Shown here: one piece after another, positions 29,612 through 41,319 of the stretch
How positions within the stretch are numbered: position 1 is the stretch's first letter
How the letters are laid out: every line of letters starts with the position of its first letter
Assembly (NCBI RefSeq): GCF_027744825.2
Contig: NC_071348.1
Coordinates: 21,299,563-21,363,562, forward strand
Direction: 5' to 3'
DNA from: Synchiropus splendidus
Lineage: Eukaryota > Chordata > Actinopteri > Syngnathiformes > Callionymidae
Length of the DNA: 64,000 nucleotides
The notes under the pieces: model-generated
The model's database searches: none
What the model saw: the letters and a program-made list of their open reading frames with translations, nothing else
Told to the model about the DNA's origin: nothing
Made by a program: the position numbers and the translations under genes

Positions 29612-30570
29612 TTACTGAGCAGCTACAGTCAGGGTTCTAGTCTGAGCTGAGCAAGAAAGAGGGAGTTTATTCACAAATGAATAAACAGTCATGCAGGAAT
29701 CCGGTGGATCTCGGGACGCTGCACTCTGCACAGCACTGTAATGAAGCAGATACTGGTGTCCCAGAGCCAGTGCTGTGAATGAGGGCCGACGGTTTGCAGG
29801 GTTCGGCTGCTCCTGAAGACAGAATGACATGAGACATGAGATACTCCCTTGAAAGCAGCCACAGATGTTGCCAGGCATCTCGTCAAGTGTGCTCTCAGGG
29901 ATTCCGGTGCCCGTTTTTTCGCAGTCTCATAGGCTTTCATGATGGCAATTCTAAGCCAATGTGAAAACCTGTGAGTGGACAGCGCCTGCCCCTTCTTACC
30001 ACCAGGGAGAGCCACCCACAGACTGTCCGTCTTTCCGAAGGGTTGGACTCAATCCAGTTAAGCTTTTAGCGCTGCTCGTATGAATGGGGAGGAGGGCAGA
30101 AAGTCTTTACTGATAAGGTGCTGACCTGTGAAGAAGAAGAGAGACATTTAGGTGTGATGGCAGGGTTGGGTCTAAGTGATACCGCCGAGTCATCGACACC
30201 AAAAGAGATGCAATCAGGGCTGATCGAAAAAGAGCTACTAGCTCCTTGGAGGCCTGATCAAGTGGCTCAAAAGGGGCTTCGGAGAGTGAATTGAGTACCA
30301 GCTGCAGGTCCCAGTAATGACATAAAGGTCTTGAGGTTGGTCTAAGCCTTTTCACTCATCTCATGAAACGGCTCACTTGACGATGCTTGCCGAAGGGGTG
30401 GCCGTCCAGACCATTGTGTAGCATGGAAAGGGCTGCTACATAAACCCGTAATGTAGGGCTGCTCCGACCTTGGTTAACCAGATGCTGCAGAAACAAGAGG
30501 ATGAGAGAAATAGTTGCCGATAATGGGCAGGCTGACTGGGTTCCACACCACCGGGGAAACATGTCCAATT
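29612..30570 (-). pseudogene. DIRS tyrosine recombinase, broken
   Basis: Minus-strand pieces in order: a helical N-terminal SAM-like part (PTLRVYVAALSMLHNGLDG, then HPFGKHRQVSRFMR), then RLRPTSRPLCHYWDLQLVLN, EAPFEPLDQASKELVAL, and the catalytic C-terminal part with KGQALSTHRFSHWL and SLRAHLTRCLATSVAAFKGV. The HLTR piece corresponds to the HxxR box of tyrosine recombinases. The expected Trp/Tyr end (ASW...FY) is out of frame and degraded. In DIRS elements this enzyme replaces an integrase and inserts a circular DNA copy. Confidence 0.75.
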
Positions 30571-30599
30571 AGCATTGTATACTCTGAGGGTTGGCAGAG

Positions 30600-31380
30600 C
30601 TTAAACGTTCTGAAAAGTCAATTGGACATCAGGGGGCAAGTGACTGATTGTTAACCCTGGAGAAGCCAAACCTTGAGGGGTGGTTCTAGACCTCAGGGTT
30701 CCTGATGTTTGCAGAAGCGCTGACCTCGATGGAGGGAACTCCCAGTGGCCTTTGATCCGCATATGACACATCTCCGGATACCAGCTGGAGCTGGGGCTGT
30801 TTGGATTAAGGGAAGGAGGGGGAAAGGCATACAGGAGGCCTTTTGGCCACCTTGGATGAGCCAGGGCGTCCACATCCAGTGGAAGGTCATCAGATCTACG
30901 GGGAGAGAACCAGAGAGGACATTTGAAGCTCTATCTGCTGGCAAAGACATCAGCCACTGGGTGGCCGAAAAACTCGCTGATCATGTTTGCCATCTTCTGA
31001 GATAAACTCCATTAATCTGGCAGAGCCCTCAATGAGGCTAAATGTACATCAGCCCAGAGAAAAAATCTTTGTGGCGAGGTTGTGCGACACAGACGACCTC
31101 ACGCCACCCTGACGGTTGATGTAGGCCACTGTGGTGGCGCTGTCTGATCTCACCATAACGTCGTTCCCAATTAGATGGAGAGAAAGGGCCACCAACACTC
31201 TAAAACCGCCAACAGTTCCATCGGGTTCATGTGACGACCTTCGGAACTGCTCCAGATCCTGCTGACGCAGATCTGATCCAGGTGGCCTCCCCCGCCGGAC
31301 AGAGATGCATCTGTAAAGACTTGTAGGAATTGTTGGATCCTGAAAAGCGCGCTGAGTCCCAGTCAGAGCACGACTTTCCT
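30600..31380 (-). pseudogene. DIRS region between reverse transcriptase and recombinase (RNase H and downstream domain)
   Basis: A minus-strand frame at 30873-30601 reads DALAHPRWPKGLLYAFPPPS, the typical DALAH.WP...LYAFPP motif at the end of the DIRS RNase H/DNA-methylase-like region. Sequence at 31380-30900 is the degraded RNase H part, broken by stops. Confidence 0.65.
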
Positions 31381-31399
31381 GGGGGTCATGCTGGACTCA

Positions 31400-32350
31400 G
31401 TCTCCGGTCAGGCCCGACACTCGAGATTTGTCTTCTGGTCTTTGGTCTGGAGTCGGGTGAGGGTGCAGACCGCGAAACCACTTCTGAAGACCTCGCATGT
31501 TGAGCAGACCAAGGCGTGGGCCCCTGCCTCAATCGCGCGATGTGGTCCAACACCAATCTGGTGTGTGCTCATGACTCCTGTTTGGACCTGGCTAGAATCA
31601 ACCAGTAGTCCAAGTACGTCAGAATCCGCACACCCTGTCTCCTTAGTGGTTCGAGCCCCGCCTTCATGCACTTGGCGAAGGTGCGAGGCACAAGACACTA
31701 GAAACTGTGTTGTGGAAGTAGGCGTGTGCAAGATCTATGGAGGTCATCCACTCTCACACTCTGACGCACTTCAGGAGTCTCCTGCTGGTCCGGAACCGCT
31801 ATCTGGCCATGAATTGGTTGAGGAGACTGAGGTGCAGAACATGTCTCCACTGTGTCTTTTTGGGTCCTAGAAAGTACCTGGAGTAAAACCCAGCGTATCT
31901 GGATCGCTTTGCCACTCGTACAATTACTTCCTTTGACAGGAGAGCGCAGTCCTCCTCCATCAGACACGACAGCTGGTTCTCTGAGTTCACCCAGGTCCAC
32001 GTGGTGTCGCAGAACCTCGGGGTTGACTGTGAATCTGAAAGACGTGTCAATGACCGAATATCTTCTCGATCCATATGGGCAGGTGAGGAGACAGGCGCTT
32101 TCAATTCAGAAGATACTCTTTCAAGACTGGCGACCTGACCACAGGAGAGGACTCCGGGTAGGGTCCAGGATGACAGGGTCGTCGGTGCACAGCGCACACT
32201 CCTCTGGGCACTTCAAGTCCCGCTGGTTGTTCAAAAACAGACTTGCTTTTTTCAGCTGAGCCATCAGAGGAAGTAGGGCCACCAAACTTGTATTGTACCT
32301 TGATCTGACACAGCAATTCTTCTGAGATGGACACCCGAGGGACCGGCCCA
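31400..32350 (-). pseudogene. DIRS reverse transcriptase, broken
   Basis: Minus strand: GFYSRYFLGPKKTQW and HLSLLNQFMAR at 32197-31799, then, after frameshifts, GVRILTYLDYWLI (about 31640-31600) and a downstream block around VMLDS. It is the inverted counterpart of 21230-22130, and both copies carry LDYW in place of the catalytic LDDW. Neighbouring 5' sequence (32350-33420) also matches the plus-strand copy. Confidence 0.75.
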
Positions 32351-33582
32351 ATCTCAGAAAGAGATGACTAGGCAGGACGATGTCCTGCTTGCCTCTGAGA
32401 GGTTTGGAGGGCTGCAGAGAACAGAATCACAGACAGACATCGCATCAGACATCGCGTGAGGGAGCTGAGAACAGAGCAGGTCTGGCACGCAGCGCCTACT
32501 GTGAGAGCCTCTCAAGTGGTGGCTTTCACAGTCCTGTGGCGACCCCTGCTAAAAACTGGCGAGTCTGAGGAATAAGAAGAGTTAATGGCAGAATTGAAAC
32601 TCCCCTGACTTTTGGCTAGAACGAAACGTGAGAGAGTGGAAAGAGTTATCTGACACCTATGCTTCTAATTGTGGAGAAGCTAAGGAAAAACATAACTTCT
32701 TGGCTCCTGAAACCTCCCCGTCTCCTGAGACAACGTCAAACAAAAACACATTTTTGAAGCCGGAGTTCGCACTGACTGGAACCGGAGGTGAACTTGGCGG
32801 TGATAAGCCCTAATTTTGGGCAGACAGGAAACAGACCCGATACCAATGTAATGCAGCTTATTTTTTATTTTACATACAATGATTTATTTGTAGGCTTTTG
32901 GAGGGAGCGGAGGTGAGAGCAGCCGACTGGTCTCTCCAAGAGGAGCTGCGAGGATCAGTGCAGCTACGATCCAGATGGCTGGGCTCACCCCGCCCCTTCG
33001 ACCAGCGACAGTGTTCCACCTGGGCGGCGGCTGTGTGTGGAGGAGGCGCCGCGAGCAGAGCACCACGGCAACGGGCTGTTGGATCTCCAAAATCTCTGGT
33101 GGAGTGAGAGAGGTTCTGCGATGGATGAGTCTGTCCATGGAGCTCATAAAGAGCGCGATGATCTTCTCAAGCGCTATGTGCTGGTTGCCGACTGCGTTGA
33201 CACCATTCCACTGCGCGATGCTAGGATGGTCACTCCTCAGGGGAGAAGTCGAGCTCAAGGGGCGGGGGTATCGCGCATCGCAAATCGCGCACGACTTCTG
33301 AGTGAGAGGGAACACAGCGCCACAATTCCAAACCCTCCACCTAAGCAGTAAACTCCTTACCTGACCATGTGTAGTGCTAGTGCCACCGGAGTGTCAGAAC
33401 TGCGCCAGGAATAGTCCGGATATCTTCCAGAATCAGAATCAGAATCAGAATCAGAATGAGATTTATTGCCATGGTCAGTGGGGAGCCCACTGACTAGGAA
33501 AGTGCCTTGGAATAAAGTGCAACAAAAAACAAATAAAATAAAATAAAATAAAATAAATAGAATAACATAACAACAAGGCTGT

Positions 33583-36048
33583 TCACAAATTTAACAGTCT
33601 GATGGCCGAGGGGAAGAAGCTGTTCCTGTGACGGGAGGTTCTGGTCGGGATGGACCGTAGCCTCCTGCCAGAGGGAAGAGGAACAAACAGTCCATGTCCA
33701 GGGTGAGAAGGGTCGGCTCTGATCCGACCTGCACGTCTCTGGGTCCTAGAGGCATAGAGGTCCTGAAGAGGTGGCAGGCTGCAACCGATCACCTTCTCAG
33801 CAGAACGTACGATGCGCTGCAGTCGGCTCTTGTCCCTGGAGGTGGTGCTGTTGTACCAGACGGTGATAGAGGAGGTGAGGATGGACTGGATGATGGCCGT
33901 ACAGAACTCCACCAGCAACTTCGTCGGCAGTCGTAGTTTCCGTACCTGCCTCAGAAAGAACATTCTCTGCTGGGCCTTCCTGATGAGGGACCTGATGGTT
34001 GGCTCCCATTTGAGGTCCTCATTGATGGTGGTTCCCAGGAAGTAGAAGGAGTCCACAATAGGAATAGGTAAACCAGCCAACATGAGAGGGGACCGAGAAA
34101 CTGTGACTCTCCTGAAGTCTATGACCATCTCCACTGTCTTCTGGGCATTGAGTTCCAGGTTGTTGTGGCTGCACCAGGACACTAGCCGCTCCACCTCCCT
34201 CCTGTAAGCCGACTCATCTCCATCTTAGATGAGCCCAATGATGGTGGTGTCATCCGCAAACTTGATCAGCTTCACGGACTCGTGGCTGGAGGTGCAGCAG
34301 TTAGTGTACAGAGAGAAGAGCCATGGTGAGAGAACACAGCCCTGAGGAGACCCGATGTTGAGGGTCCGAGTGTCGGAGACAGTCGTCCCCAGCCTCACAC
34401 GCTGACTTCGGCTGGTCAGGAAGTCTGTAATCCATCTGCAGAGGGAGTCAGGCACGTCCAGCTGGCCAAGCTTGTCTTCAAGCAGAGCTGGAAGAATTGT
34501 GTTAAAGGCAGAGCTGAAGTCCACAAACAGGATCCTGGCATAGGTTCCTGGGCAGTCCAGATGCTCCAGAACGAAATGAAGGGCCTGGTTCACTGCATCG
34601 TCCGCAGATCTGTTGGCTCTGTAGCCAAACTGCAATGAGTGCAGGTGAGATGCAGTGATAGATTTCAGGTGGGACAGAACCAGGCGCTCAAAGGACTTCA
34701 TGACCACAGACGTCAGTGCCACCAGTCTGTAGTCATTCAGTCCTGTGATCCTGGCCTTCTTGGGAACAGGGATGATAGTGGTGGACTTAAAGCAGGCAGG
34801 TACATGACAGGACACCAAGGAAGCATTGAAGATGTCCGTGAACACTGGAGCCAGCTCAGCAGCACAATGCCTCAGGATGGCAGGGGAAACTCTGTCCGGA
34901 CCCGCCGCCTTCTGAAGGTTCAGCCTCCTGAACTGAGTGCGCATGTCCTGCTCCATGATGTCAAGAGAAAGAGGAAGAGGGGGGAGGTGAGGGGGTGACT
35001 CATCAAAAGTGTCTGTGATCGACTTTGCTGTCTCAGTGACATCGTTCATCTTAGTTGTGTCACTAAGAGACAGCATAGTCCTTTGTTGTAAAGTGGAACA
35101 TGGGGCTGGAGAGACCGCAGAGGTGTTGGTGCAAAAGGGCTGCTCAAAGCGACAATAGAAGTTGTTCAAGTCCTGTGCAAGAGCGAGGTTGTTCAGAGTG
35201 TGGGGGGCACGTGGCTTGTAGTTAGTGGGCACCTTGAGCCCTCTCCACACCACAGCCGAGTCATTGGCTGAGAACTGCTGCGTTAGTTTGTCAGAGTATG
35301 CGGCCTTAGCTTTCTTCAGCTCCCTCTGAAACCGATACTTCATCTCTTTGTAGCAGTTCCTGGCCCCACTCTTGCGAGCTGCCACCTTCTCCTGTCTGAT
35401 CTGGTTGAGTTTAGTTGTGAACCAAGGTTTGTCATTTGCATAACTCACCTTGGTGCGGGTTGGAACTATGCACTCTTCACAGTAGCTGATCCATGAAGTC
35501 ACAGTGTCTGTATACTCATCCAGATTGTTGGTGGCAGCCCTGAACACTTCCCAGTCTGTGGTCTCCATGCAAGACTGCAGCTCCTCTTTAGCTTCACTTG
35601 TCCAGATCTTCATGCTCCTCACAACAGGCTTTGCCAGCTTCAGCTTCTGCTTGTATGTAGGAACAAGATGAACCATCAAGTGTTCAGAGAGACCCAGTGC
35701 AGCTCGAGGGAGGGCGGTATAAGAGTTGCGGAGCGATGAGTAACAGTGATCCAGCACGCTCTGCTCTCTGGTGGAACATTTTACAACCTGACTGTACCTG
35801 GGAAGCTCCTCACTCAGAGTCGCCTTGTTGAAGTCACCAAGCACAATCACAGGAGAGTCCGGGAAAGTTCGCTCCACATGCAGAACCTGATCCGCGAGCG
35901 CACTCTGAGCCTCACGTACATTCGCGCTGGGCGGGATATATATGGGAGCCAGAATGAATGAAGCGAACTCACGTGGGGAGTAAAACGGCTTACAGTTCAC
36001 GATCAGACATTCCAGAGAGGGAGAGCAGTGCTGAAAGATCACCGTCAC
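33583..36048 (-). pseudogene. LINE endonuclease-reverse transcriptase, one premature stop
   Basis: The main frame (36048-34225) begins within the endonuclease ([19 protein letters not shown]), continues through a linker (NDKPWFTTKLNQIRQEK) into the reverse transcriptase (QKAAGPDRVSPAILR, FVDFSSAFNTILPALL, GSPQGCVLSPWLFSLYTN, KFADDTTIIGLI) and stops at a single TAA (34225-34227). The same frame then continues from 34224 to 33583 (ERLVSWCSHNNLELN, VDSFYFLGTTI, QQRMFFLRQVRKLRLP) to the natural end. Apart from this one nonsense codon and the damaged 5' part the enzyme is intact, with the catalytic FADD present. Transcription is opposite to the DIRS element's 5' flank at 23700 but the same as the DIRS copy it sits in. 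Confidence 0.85.
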
Positions 36049-36520
36049 GTCCGTACACCAGCTCCTGAACCCGGTCCGCGCGGTGAAGCTGGAAACCCTC
36101 CAGATGAAGCGCAGTGTCCGGGATGAGATCGCTCAACCACGTCTCCGTGAAACACAAAACACAAGAGGAGGAGAAGTCTCTGTTCCGTCTCAACATCAGC
36201 GCCAGTTCATCCATCTTATTGCTGAGCGACCGGACGTTGGAGAGGATTATCCCGGGAAGCGGAGTGCGCGATCCTCTTCGACGAAGGCGAACGAGTGCAC
36301 CGGCACGTTTCCCTCTCCTCCTCAGTTTCTTCCGCCCAGCCAAAAGATGAACTAACTCCGTAACTGACACCACAAATACTGGTAGTAAGTCAGACGGAGT
36401 CAGAGCCCTGATGTTCATCAACTGATCTCGTGTGTAAAAACACGCAGATGCTCCATCAAAACACAAAAATAAACAAAATAACATGCACGATAATTCCAGG
36501 TCAGCCTTCGTCGGCGCCAT
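35990..36520 (-). pseudogene. LINE N-terminal region with endonuclease start, deleted junction
   Basis: ATG 36520 (MAPTKADLEL) opens a frame with a hydrophobic patch, a basic stretch, and the first endonuclease motif LSNVRSLSNKMDELA with CFTETWL. At about 36050 the sequence that normally joins this to the rest of the endonuclease (a Gly-rich GG(V/I) stretch) is missing, and the frame runs on for 20 unrelated codons. The following part is read in the other frame from 36048. Confidence 0.75.
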
Positions 36521-36844
36521 CTTGTCAGCATTACCTCTTACCTGCAGTTATGGGCAGACAACACGCGGTCGTGCCCTGTGTGTAGTCTCGCCATTCAACG
36601 CCAGCGGGCCGTTAGTGAAGTGGGATGATTCTTGAGATGGCGGTGGAGAGAGAGCTCAACTTCGATACGACGGGCAGCGGATGTGCTTGACTCCACCACA
36701 CGGAACTCAGCTAACTCTGGGAACAGAGTCTCCAGATCAACCTCATAGCAGCGGCTGGCTCTCGTCAAACTCATCCCATGGCTTGGAAGCAGGAAATGTG
36801 GAACGGTTCAGCTGCTTGTAGGCCAGTCGCAGCGCCCTATTCGT

Positions 36845-38810
36845 CGAGGTTTAGTGTTGAATATACTAGAAAGAGTGTTTCTCCTATAGCTGTAGGTGAA
36901 ATTCTCATATTCTAAGTCACCCCTCTAAGCAGTGAGTGAACAGCGCAGAAAACATGTTTTCAGCCGGAGGGACTGTGGTTTTCAGACCAACAAAAATAGA
37001 AATCTTGATAACTCTCTGAAACCACTTGAATTAGTTCTGAGGTTGAATTAGTCCTGCAGCTACTAGAATGAAGGCTTCTGCTGTGAAGTCAGGATAAATT
37101 TTCATGTTCTCAGGCTTCCCTGAGCAGTGACTGAACAGTACAGAATATAATATATATAATATAATAATATAGAGTTTTCAGCAAGAAAGAAAGTGGGTTT
37201 CGGACTGGCAAAAATAAAATTGTTGATTACCCTCAAAAAACACACGTTTAGTGTTGTATATACTAGAAAGAATTTTTTTCCTATAGTTGCTGGTGATATT
37301 TTCATGTTCTGAGGCACTTTTGATCAGTGAGTGAACAGTGCAGAAAACGTTTTCAGCCTGAGTGAAGCTGGTTTTCAGACCGACTTAAATAATAAAACAA
37401 TTAATATACATAATCTTGATAACTCTCTTAAATCACTTTAGACAGGTTGAATTAGTTCTGCAACCAGTAGAAATACCTTTTCTGCTGTAGTGGCAGGTGA
37501 AATTTTAATCTTCTGAGAAATCGCTGGGCAGTGAGTGAACAGTGTGTTCACTCACTGTCACAAATGCGTTGTCGGCCAAAGAAAAAGTGGGTTTCGGACA
37601 GTCAAAGATAAAAATGTTAATAACCCTCTAAAAACAGTTCAAAATGTAGGTTTAGTGTTGAATATACTCGAAAGAGTGAAATCAGTAACAGTTGCAGGAG
37701 ACATTTTTATGTTCGGAGTCTATTCTGATAAGTGAGTGCACGGTGCAGAAAACGCGTTCTCAGCCCGAGTGATTGTGGTTTTCAGACCAACAACGATAAA
37801 AATGTTGATAACTCTCTGAAACCACTCTGAGTGGTTGAATTAGTTCTGCAGCTCCAAGAAAGACGCCTTCTGCTATAGAGTCAGGTGAAATTTTCATGTT
37901 CTTTGGCATCGATGAGAGTGAACAGAGCAGAAAAAGCCTTTTCAGGCCGAGAGAAGCTCGGTTTCTGACCAGGAAAAAAAAAAAAAAAGTTGATAACCCC
38001 CTGAAATTTTGTTCAGAAATGTAGGATTCGTGTTAATTATACTAGATAGAGAGTTTTTCCTATAGTTGGTGGAGAAATTTTCATGATCTCAGGCATCCGT
38101 GAGCAGTGAGTGAACGGTGCGTAAAACGCGTTTTCGGCCAAAAAAAGGTGGTTTAAAGACCGACACAAATAAAAATGTTGATTGCTCTCTTCAATCACTT
38201 CAGACAGGTTGAATTAGTTCTGCACCCAGGAGAAATACCTTTTCTGCTAAAGTGGCAGGTCAAATTTTCATCTTCTGAGGAATCGCTCAGCAGTGAGTGA
38301 ACAGTGCGTAAAATGCAAAAATTTAATTTTTGATAACCCTCTAAAAACATGTCAGAAATGTAGGTTTACTGTTTAATATACCAGGAAGAATGTTTTTCCT
38401 ATAGTTGCAGGTGATATTTTCATGTTCTGAGACTATTCTGAGCAGTGGGTGAACAGGGCAGAAAACGCGTTTTCAGCCCGAGAGAGGCTGAGCAGGAAAA
38501 AAAAAAACTTTATAACCCCCTGAAATACAGTTCAGAAATCTTGGTGTTGGTGGTGGTGTTAATTATACTAGAAAGAGTGTTTTTCCTTTAGCTGCAGGAA
38601 AAAAATTTCATTATCTCAAGCATACATGAGCAGTGAGTGAACAGTGCATAAAACGCATTGTCAGCCAAAGAAAAGGTGGTTTACAGATCGTCGAAAATAA
38701 GTGTTCATAACTCTGTTAAATCACTTTAGACAGGTTGAATTAGTTCTGCACCCAGTACAAAGACCCTTTCTGCTATAGTGGCAGGTGAAATTTGCATCTT
38801 CTGAGGAACA
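36845..38810 (-). repeat. ~188-bp satellite array 3 (reverse)
   Basis: About eleven monomers in reverse orientation with the same two alternating subtypes as array 2. A short A/T-rich insertion (ataatatatataatataata) interrupts one monomer near 37145. The array abuts DIRS 5' sequence at 36845 through the same junction as array 1 at 23700. Confidence 0.9.
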
Positions 38811-38811
38811 C

Positions 38812-39200
38812 TCTATGTATGAGGGGCTGTTAATGCTACATCTTCACAACCCATTCATTCATTCAGGCTGAATAGACCACGGGCGAGGTGTTCCGGACTG
38901 CGCGAATCTGCCACCTGTGCACACACTCACACGAGGGTGTGCTGCAACCTGTTCATGCGAGGGGTTTGTTGGTCGCAGTGTTATCCAGTTTCATATACTG
39001 CTGGTGCCTTCGCATATAATTGGAAGCGGATTAGGTGCAATAAAATGCGCATTACCTTGACGGCCATCCGGCAAAGAAGACAGCGCTGCCAGTCAGGACG
39101 CCGGTTAAGGATGGCCATGGTTTTGTCCCATGGATTCCTGGTCAGTCCGCAAAGCCATGTGCTCAAGATGACTTCATGGGTGATTCAGAATTCCAGATGG
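38812..39200. repeat. Dispersed repeat, inverted relative to 28930-29410
   Basis: Diverged reverse complement of the block at 28930-29410, starting at cactctatgtatgaggggct. No coding capacity recognised. Confidence 0.7.
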
Positions 39201-39349
39201 GTTCTTGACATACGGCGACCCTGCAGTTTACCAGATCATGACTACATGCTTTGGTGGTCGGCAGAAGCTAAACGGCGTTGCTCCCGTAACTAGAAGGATG
39301 ATGGCATCACTAGCTATGAATGACTGGCGCGTCAGGGCCCACGGCAATC

Positions 39350-39605
39350 CTTCTCCCCTGAGTGTGATGACACCTCAGTCCTGCCTGACGTTTCCGTGGT
39401 CCAGAGGAGGCGCTCCGCTCGTCTTCAGATCTCAAGATTCTTCGCTTCATGTGCCAGATGTGCCGGCTCCAGCTGTAATTTCACAATTGTAATTTCACAA
39501 TTACAGAGTCACTGACTCACTCCTCTCTAATTTCACAATCATATTTTGCAGAGTGCCCTGGCACTTCCAGTGAAATAGAAAGGCTGGTGTAATATTCCTT
39601 GTGAC
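39350..39605. repeat. Dispersed repeat shared with 19730-20035
   Basis: Same orientation as the block at 19730-20035. The phrase gtaatttcacaatt is locally duplicated here. Confidence 0.8.
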
Positions 39606-40425
39606 GAGTGGGGTTTGTCATAGGACATGGTGGACATGATTTGGGCCAAGTTTGGGCTCCCACTGGCGGACCTCTTTGCCAACAGTGTTTGTTGCCGGAG
39701 GGCCTCCTTCACACCTTCCCTCCACCTCGCCTCCTCCTTCAGTTGATGAGGAGGATTCAGAAGGTGAGAGTGATTCTATTGGCGGCAACCCCAGCTCGAT
39801 CTGGTACCCAGAGATGTCGCAGATGTGAGCCTGCAGCAGGTAGTAGAAATTATGAGGGGTCCACACCCGTTTAATGCTGAACGGGTGTGGACTGCTGTCT
39901 GTTGGGTAAACATCCACTGCTAGTCCAGTTAAAGCAGGGAGACAAGACAAAGACCCACCTCGCATCTGCCCCTATTGGGATCTTCAATTGGTATTAAGTC
40001 TGACTCTGAAGCTCTCTTGGAGCCACTTGATCAGACTCCTTTGGAGCTGGTGGCTTACAAAACAGCTCTTCTCCTGGCTCTGGCCTCCATCAGGAGGGTT
40101 TGGAGAACTATGTGCCTTCTCGATTAGTCCTGACTGTATTTCATGTATTCCTGTGAGGGCACTGAGAGCTTATCTAAATGCAGTCAAGGCCTTCAGGAAA
40201 ACAGAGAAGCTGTGGGTGGCACTGGCAGGTGGTAAAATGGGGCAACATCCATAGCAGCCTTCAGAGGAGTTTCTTTGGCAGAAATCTGCCACGCTGCCTC
40301 CTGGGCTTCCGTCTCAACTTTTGCAGAATTCTATTTATCTGAAGTAGCTGCTTCTTCTTTGCCTCACTTTGTCCTGTCTTCAGGTGCTTCCAGCAGCTCT
40401 GGCCAATAAATGAGAGAATTGTTAG
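39606..40425 (+). pseudogene. DIRS 3' part: RNase H end and tyrosine recombinase
   Basis: 39620-39770 reads IWAKFGLPLADLFAN and, after frame changes, LLHTFPPPRLLLQLMRR, the DIRS region before the recombinase. From 39960 the recombinase follows: YWDLQLV, LALASIRRV, ELCAFSISPD, then GVSLAEICHAASWASVSTFA and EFYLSEVAASS (40267-40350). The GEL-type arginine box and the terminal Trp/Tyr (FAEFY) are recognisable, though at least two frameshifts separate them. It is cut by the LTR that starts at 40426. Confidence 0.75.
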
Positions 40426-40855
40426 TGTAGTCCGGCCAGCGGGGTACACTTCTCAGGGCGTCGAGTCGGGAGCAGAAGAAACCACAGAAGTAGTGGGATA
40501 CAAGCTTTGTTTTATTCCACATCAGCGTAACATAATTTCATCGCTTGACATCGCTCAGTATCAAATTGTTCAAAGTACAAACACATTAGGTAGGGGCTGG
40601 ATCAAGGCCGTTCCTTGTACCAGATACACATTGTCACAAACATGCATGTCCACCTTTGGCCTCCTGGCTGAATCACCAAAACAAGAGCTTCTGGCAGCTC
40701 CAGAGAAAACATACATTCCTGTTTTCACTTCAAGGGTACCATCTCTGGCGTTTTTGGAATACAGAGTGGGTGGATATCTGTTCAACATTCCATTGGTACT
40801 GAAAAACAAGTTATCATTGTAACCCTAATGACACAGGTCAAATTATTCCACAACA
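40426..40855 (-). repeat. LTR of endogenous retrovirus 1 (3' LTR)
   Basis: On the minus strand the LTR begins TGTTGTGGAATAATTTGACC directly after a polypurine tract (about 40857-40871, aaaggggagata on the minus strand) and ends CCGGACTACA at 40426. This gives TGT...ACA termini and a length of about 430 bp. A polyadenylation signal (AATAAA on the minus strand) lies near 40510. The left boundary falls exactly where the DIRS sequence ends. Confidence 0.7.
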
Positions 40856-40871
40856 TATCTCCCCTTTGTGG

Positions 40872-41319
40872 GTCTCAGACCCACACACCGAATTTAGCAA
40901 ACTATCCCATTTTATTTTATTGAAGATTATTTCGTACTGTAACAGAGCAGTGACAATATACTGGATATAAGTATGTAGAAAATGTTAACTAAATGATTCA
41001 TATAGCTGTAGTTAGTTCAATATGTTTACTGCTGTCTGGTTAAATAAAAATCTCAACCGCGTCGCAGGAAAATGTTAGTCAGTTCGTTTCCGGAAGCATC
41101 AAAAGTTTTCCCCAATTGTTTTTTGTTGTCACTTTTCGTCATAGGTGAAATTTTCTTTTTTTTTTTTTTTTTTTTTAGTGAAACAATAATCAAGTAATTA
41201 TACTGGCAAAGAAACATGGGATCATGATTTAAACACATTTGTCATGTAATCATAACAACACCTCATTCTTCAGTCACCTCTGGAGTATGATCAGAGTCCT
41301 CCAATTAATCAGGTGATGG
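40872..41319. other. Retroviral 3' untranslated region
   Basis: Between env and the 3' LTR of retrovirus 1. It contains a 20-bp T-run at 41157-41176 (A-run on the element's strand). No frame recognised. Confidence 0.5.

Larger units (their letters stand above)
33431..36545 (-). mobile_element. L2/Rex1-type LINE, nearly complete
   Basis: Minus strand, from a 5' end near 36545 to a tail of repeated GATTCT units (33431-33455 on the plus strand as aatcag repeats), next to an (AAATA/AAAT)-rich stretch. It contains an endonuclease start, reverse transcriptase and the conserved C-terminal region. It interrupts the DIRS 5' region: plus-strand sequence before it ends ggatatcttccag and resumes at ttatgggcagacaac, matching the unbroken version at 24030-24060. 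I could not settle the target-site duplication. The clade call rests on the FSSAFNT and KFADDTT blocks and the SRHRNSFFP end. Confidence 0.85.
29410..36840 (-). mobile_element. DIRS retroelement, nearly full order, split by a LINE
   Basis: Read on the minus strand: 5' region (36840-36534 and 33420-32880), reverse transcriptase (32200-31400), RNase H and following domain (31380-30690), tyrosine recombinase (30570-29620), then the 96-bp repeats. The 5' region is interrupted by the LINE at 33431-36545; the uninterrupted sequence at 24030-24060 shows what was there before. All coding parts carry stops or frameshifts. Confidence 0.75.

Noticed and set aside
29080..31870. Plus-strand frames of 80-160 codons opposite the DIRS genes
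   Set aside because: Antisense to recombinase and reverse transcriptase remnants, with no independent support.
33037..33351. 104-codon plus-strand frame in the DIRS 5' region
   Set aside because: Its counterpart copies at 20400-20800 and 24100-24560 do not keep the frame.
41157..41176. Poly(T) run as the poly(A) tail of a processed gene
   Set aside because: No processed coding sequence or target duplication adjoins it; it lies in the retroviral 3' region.
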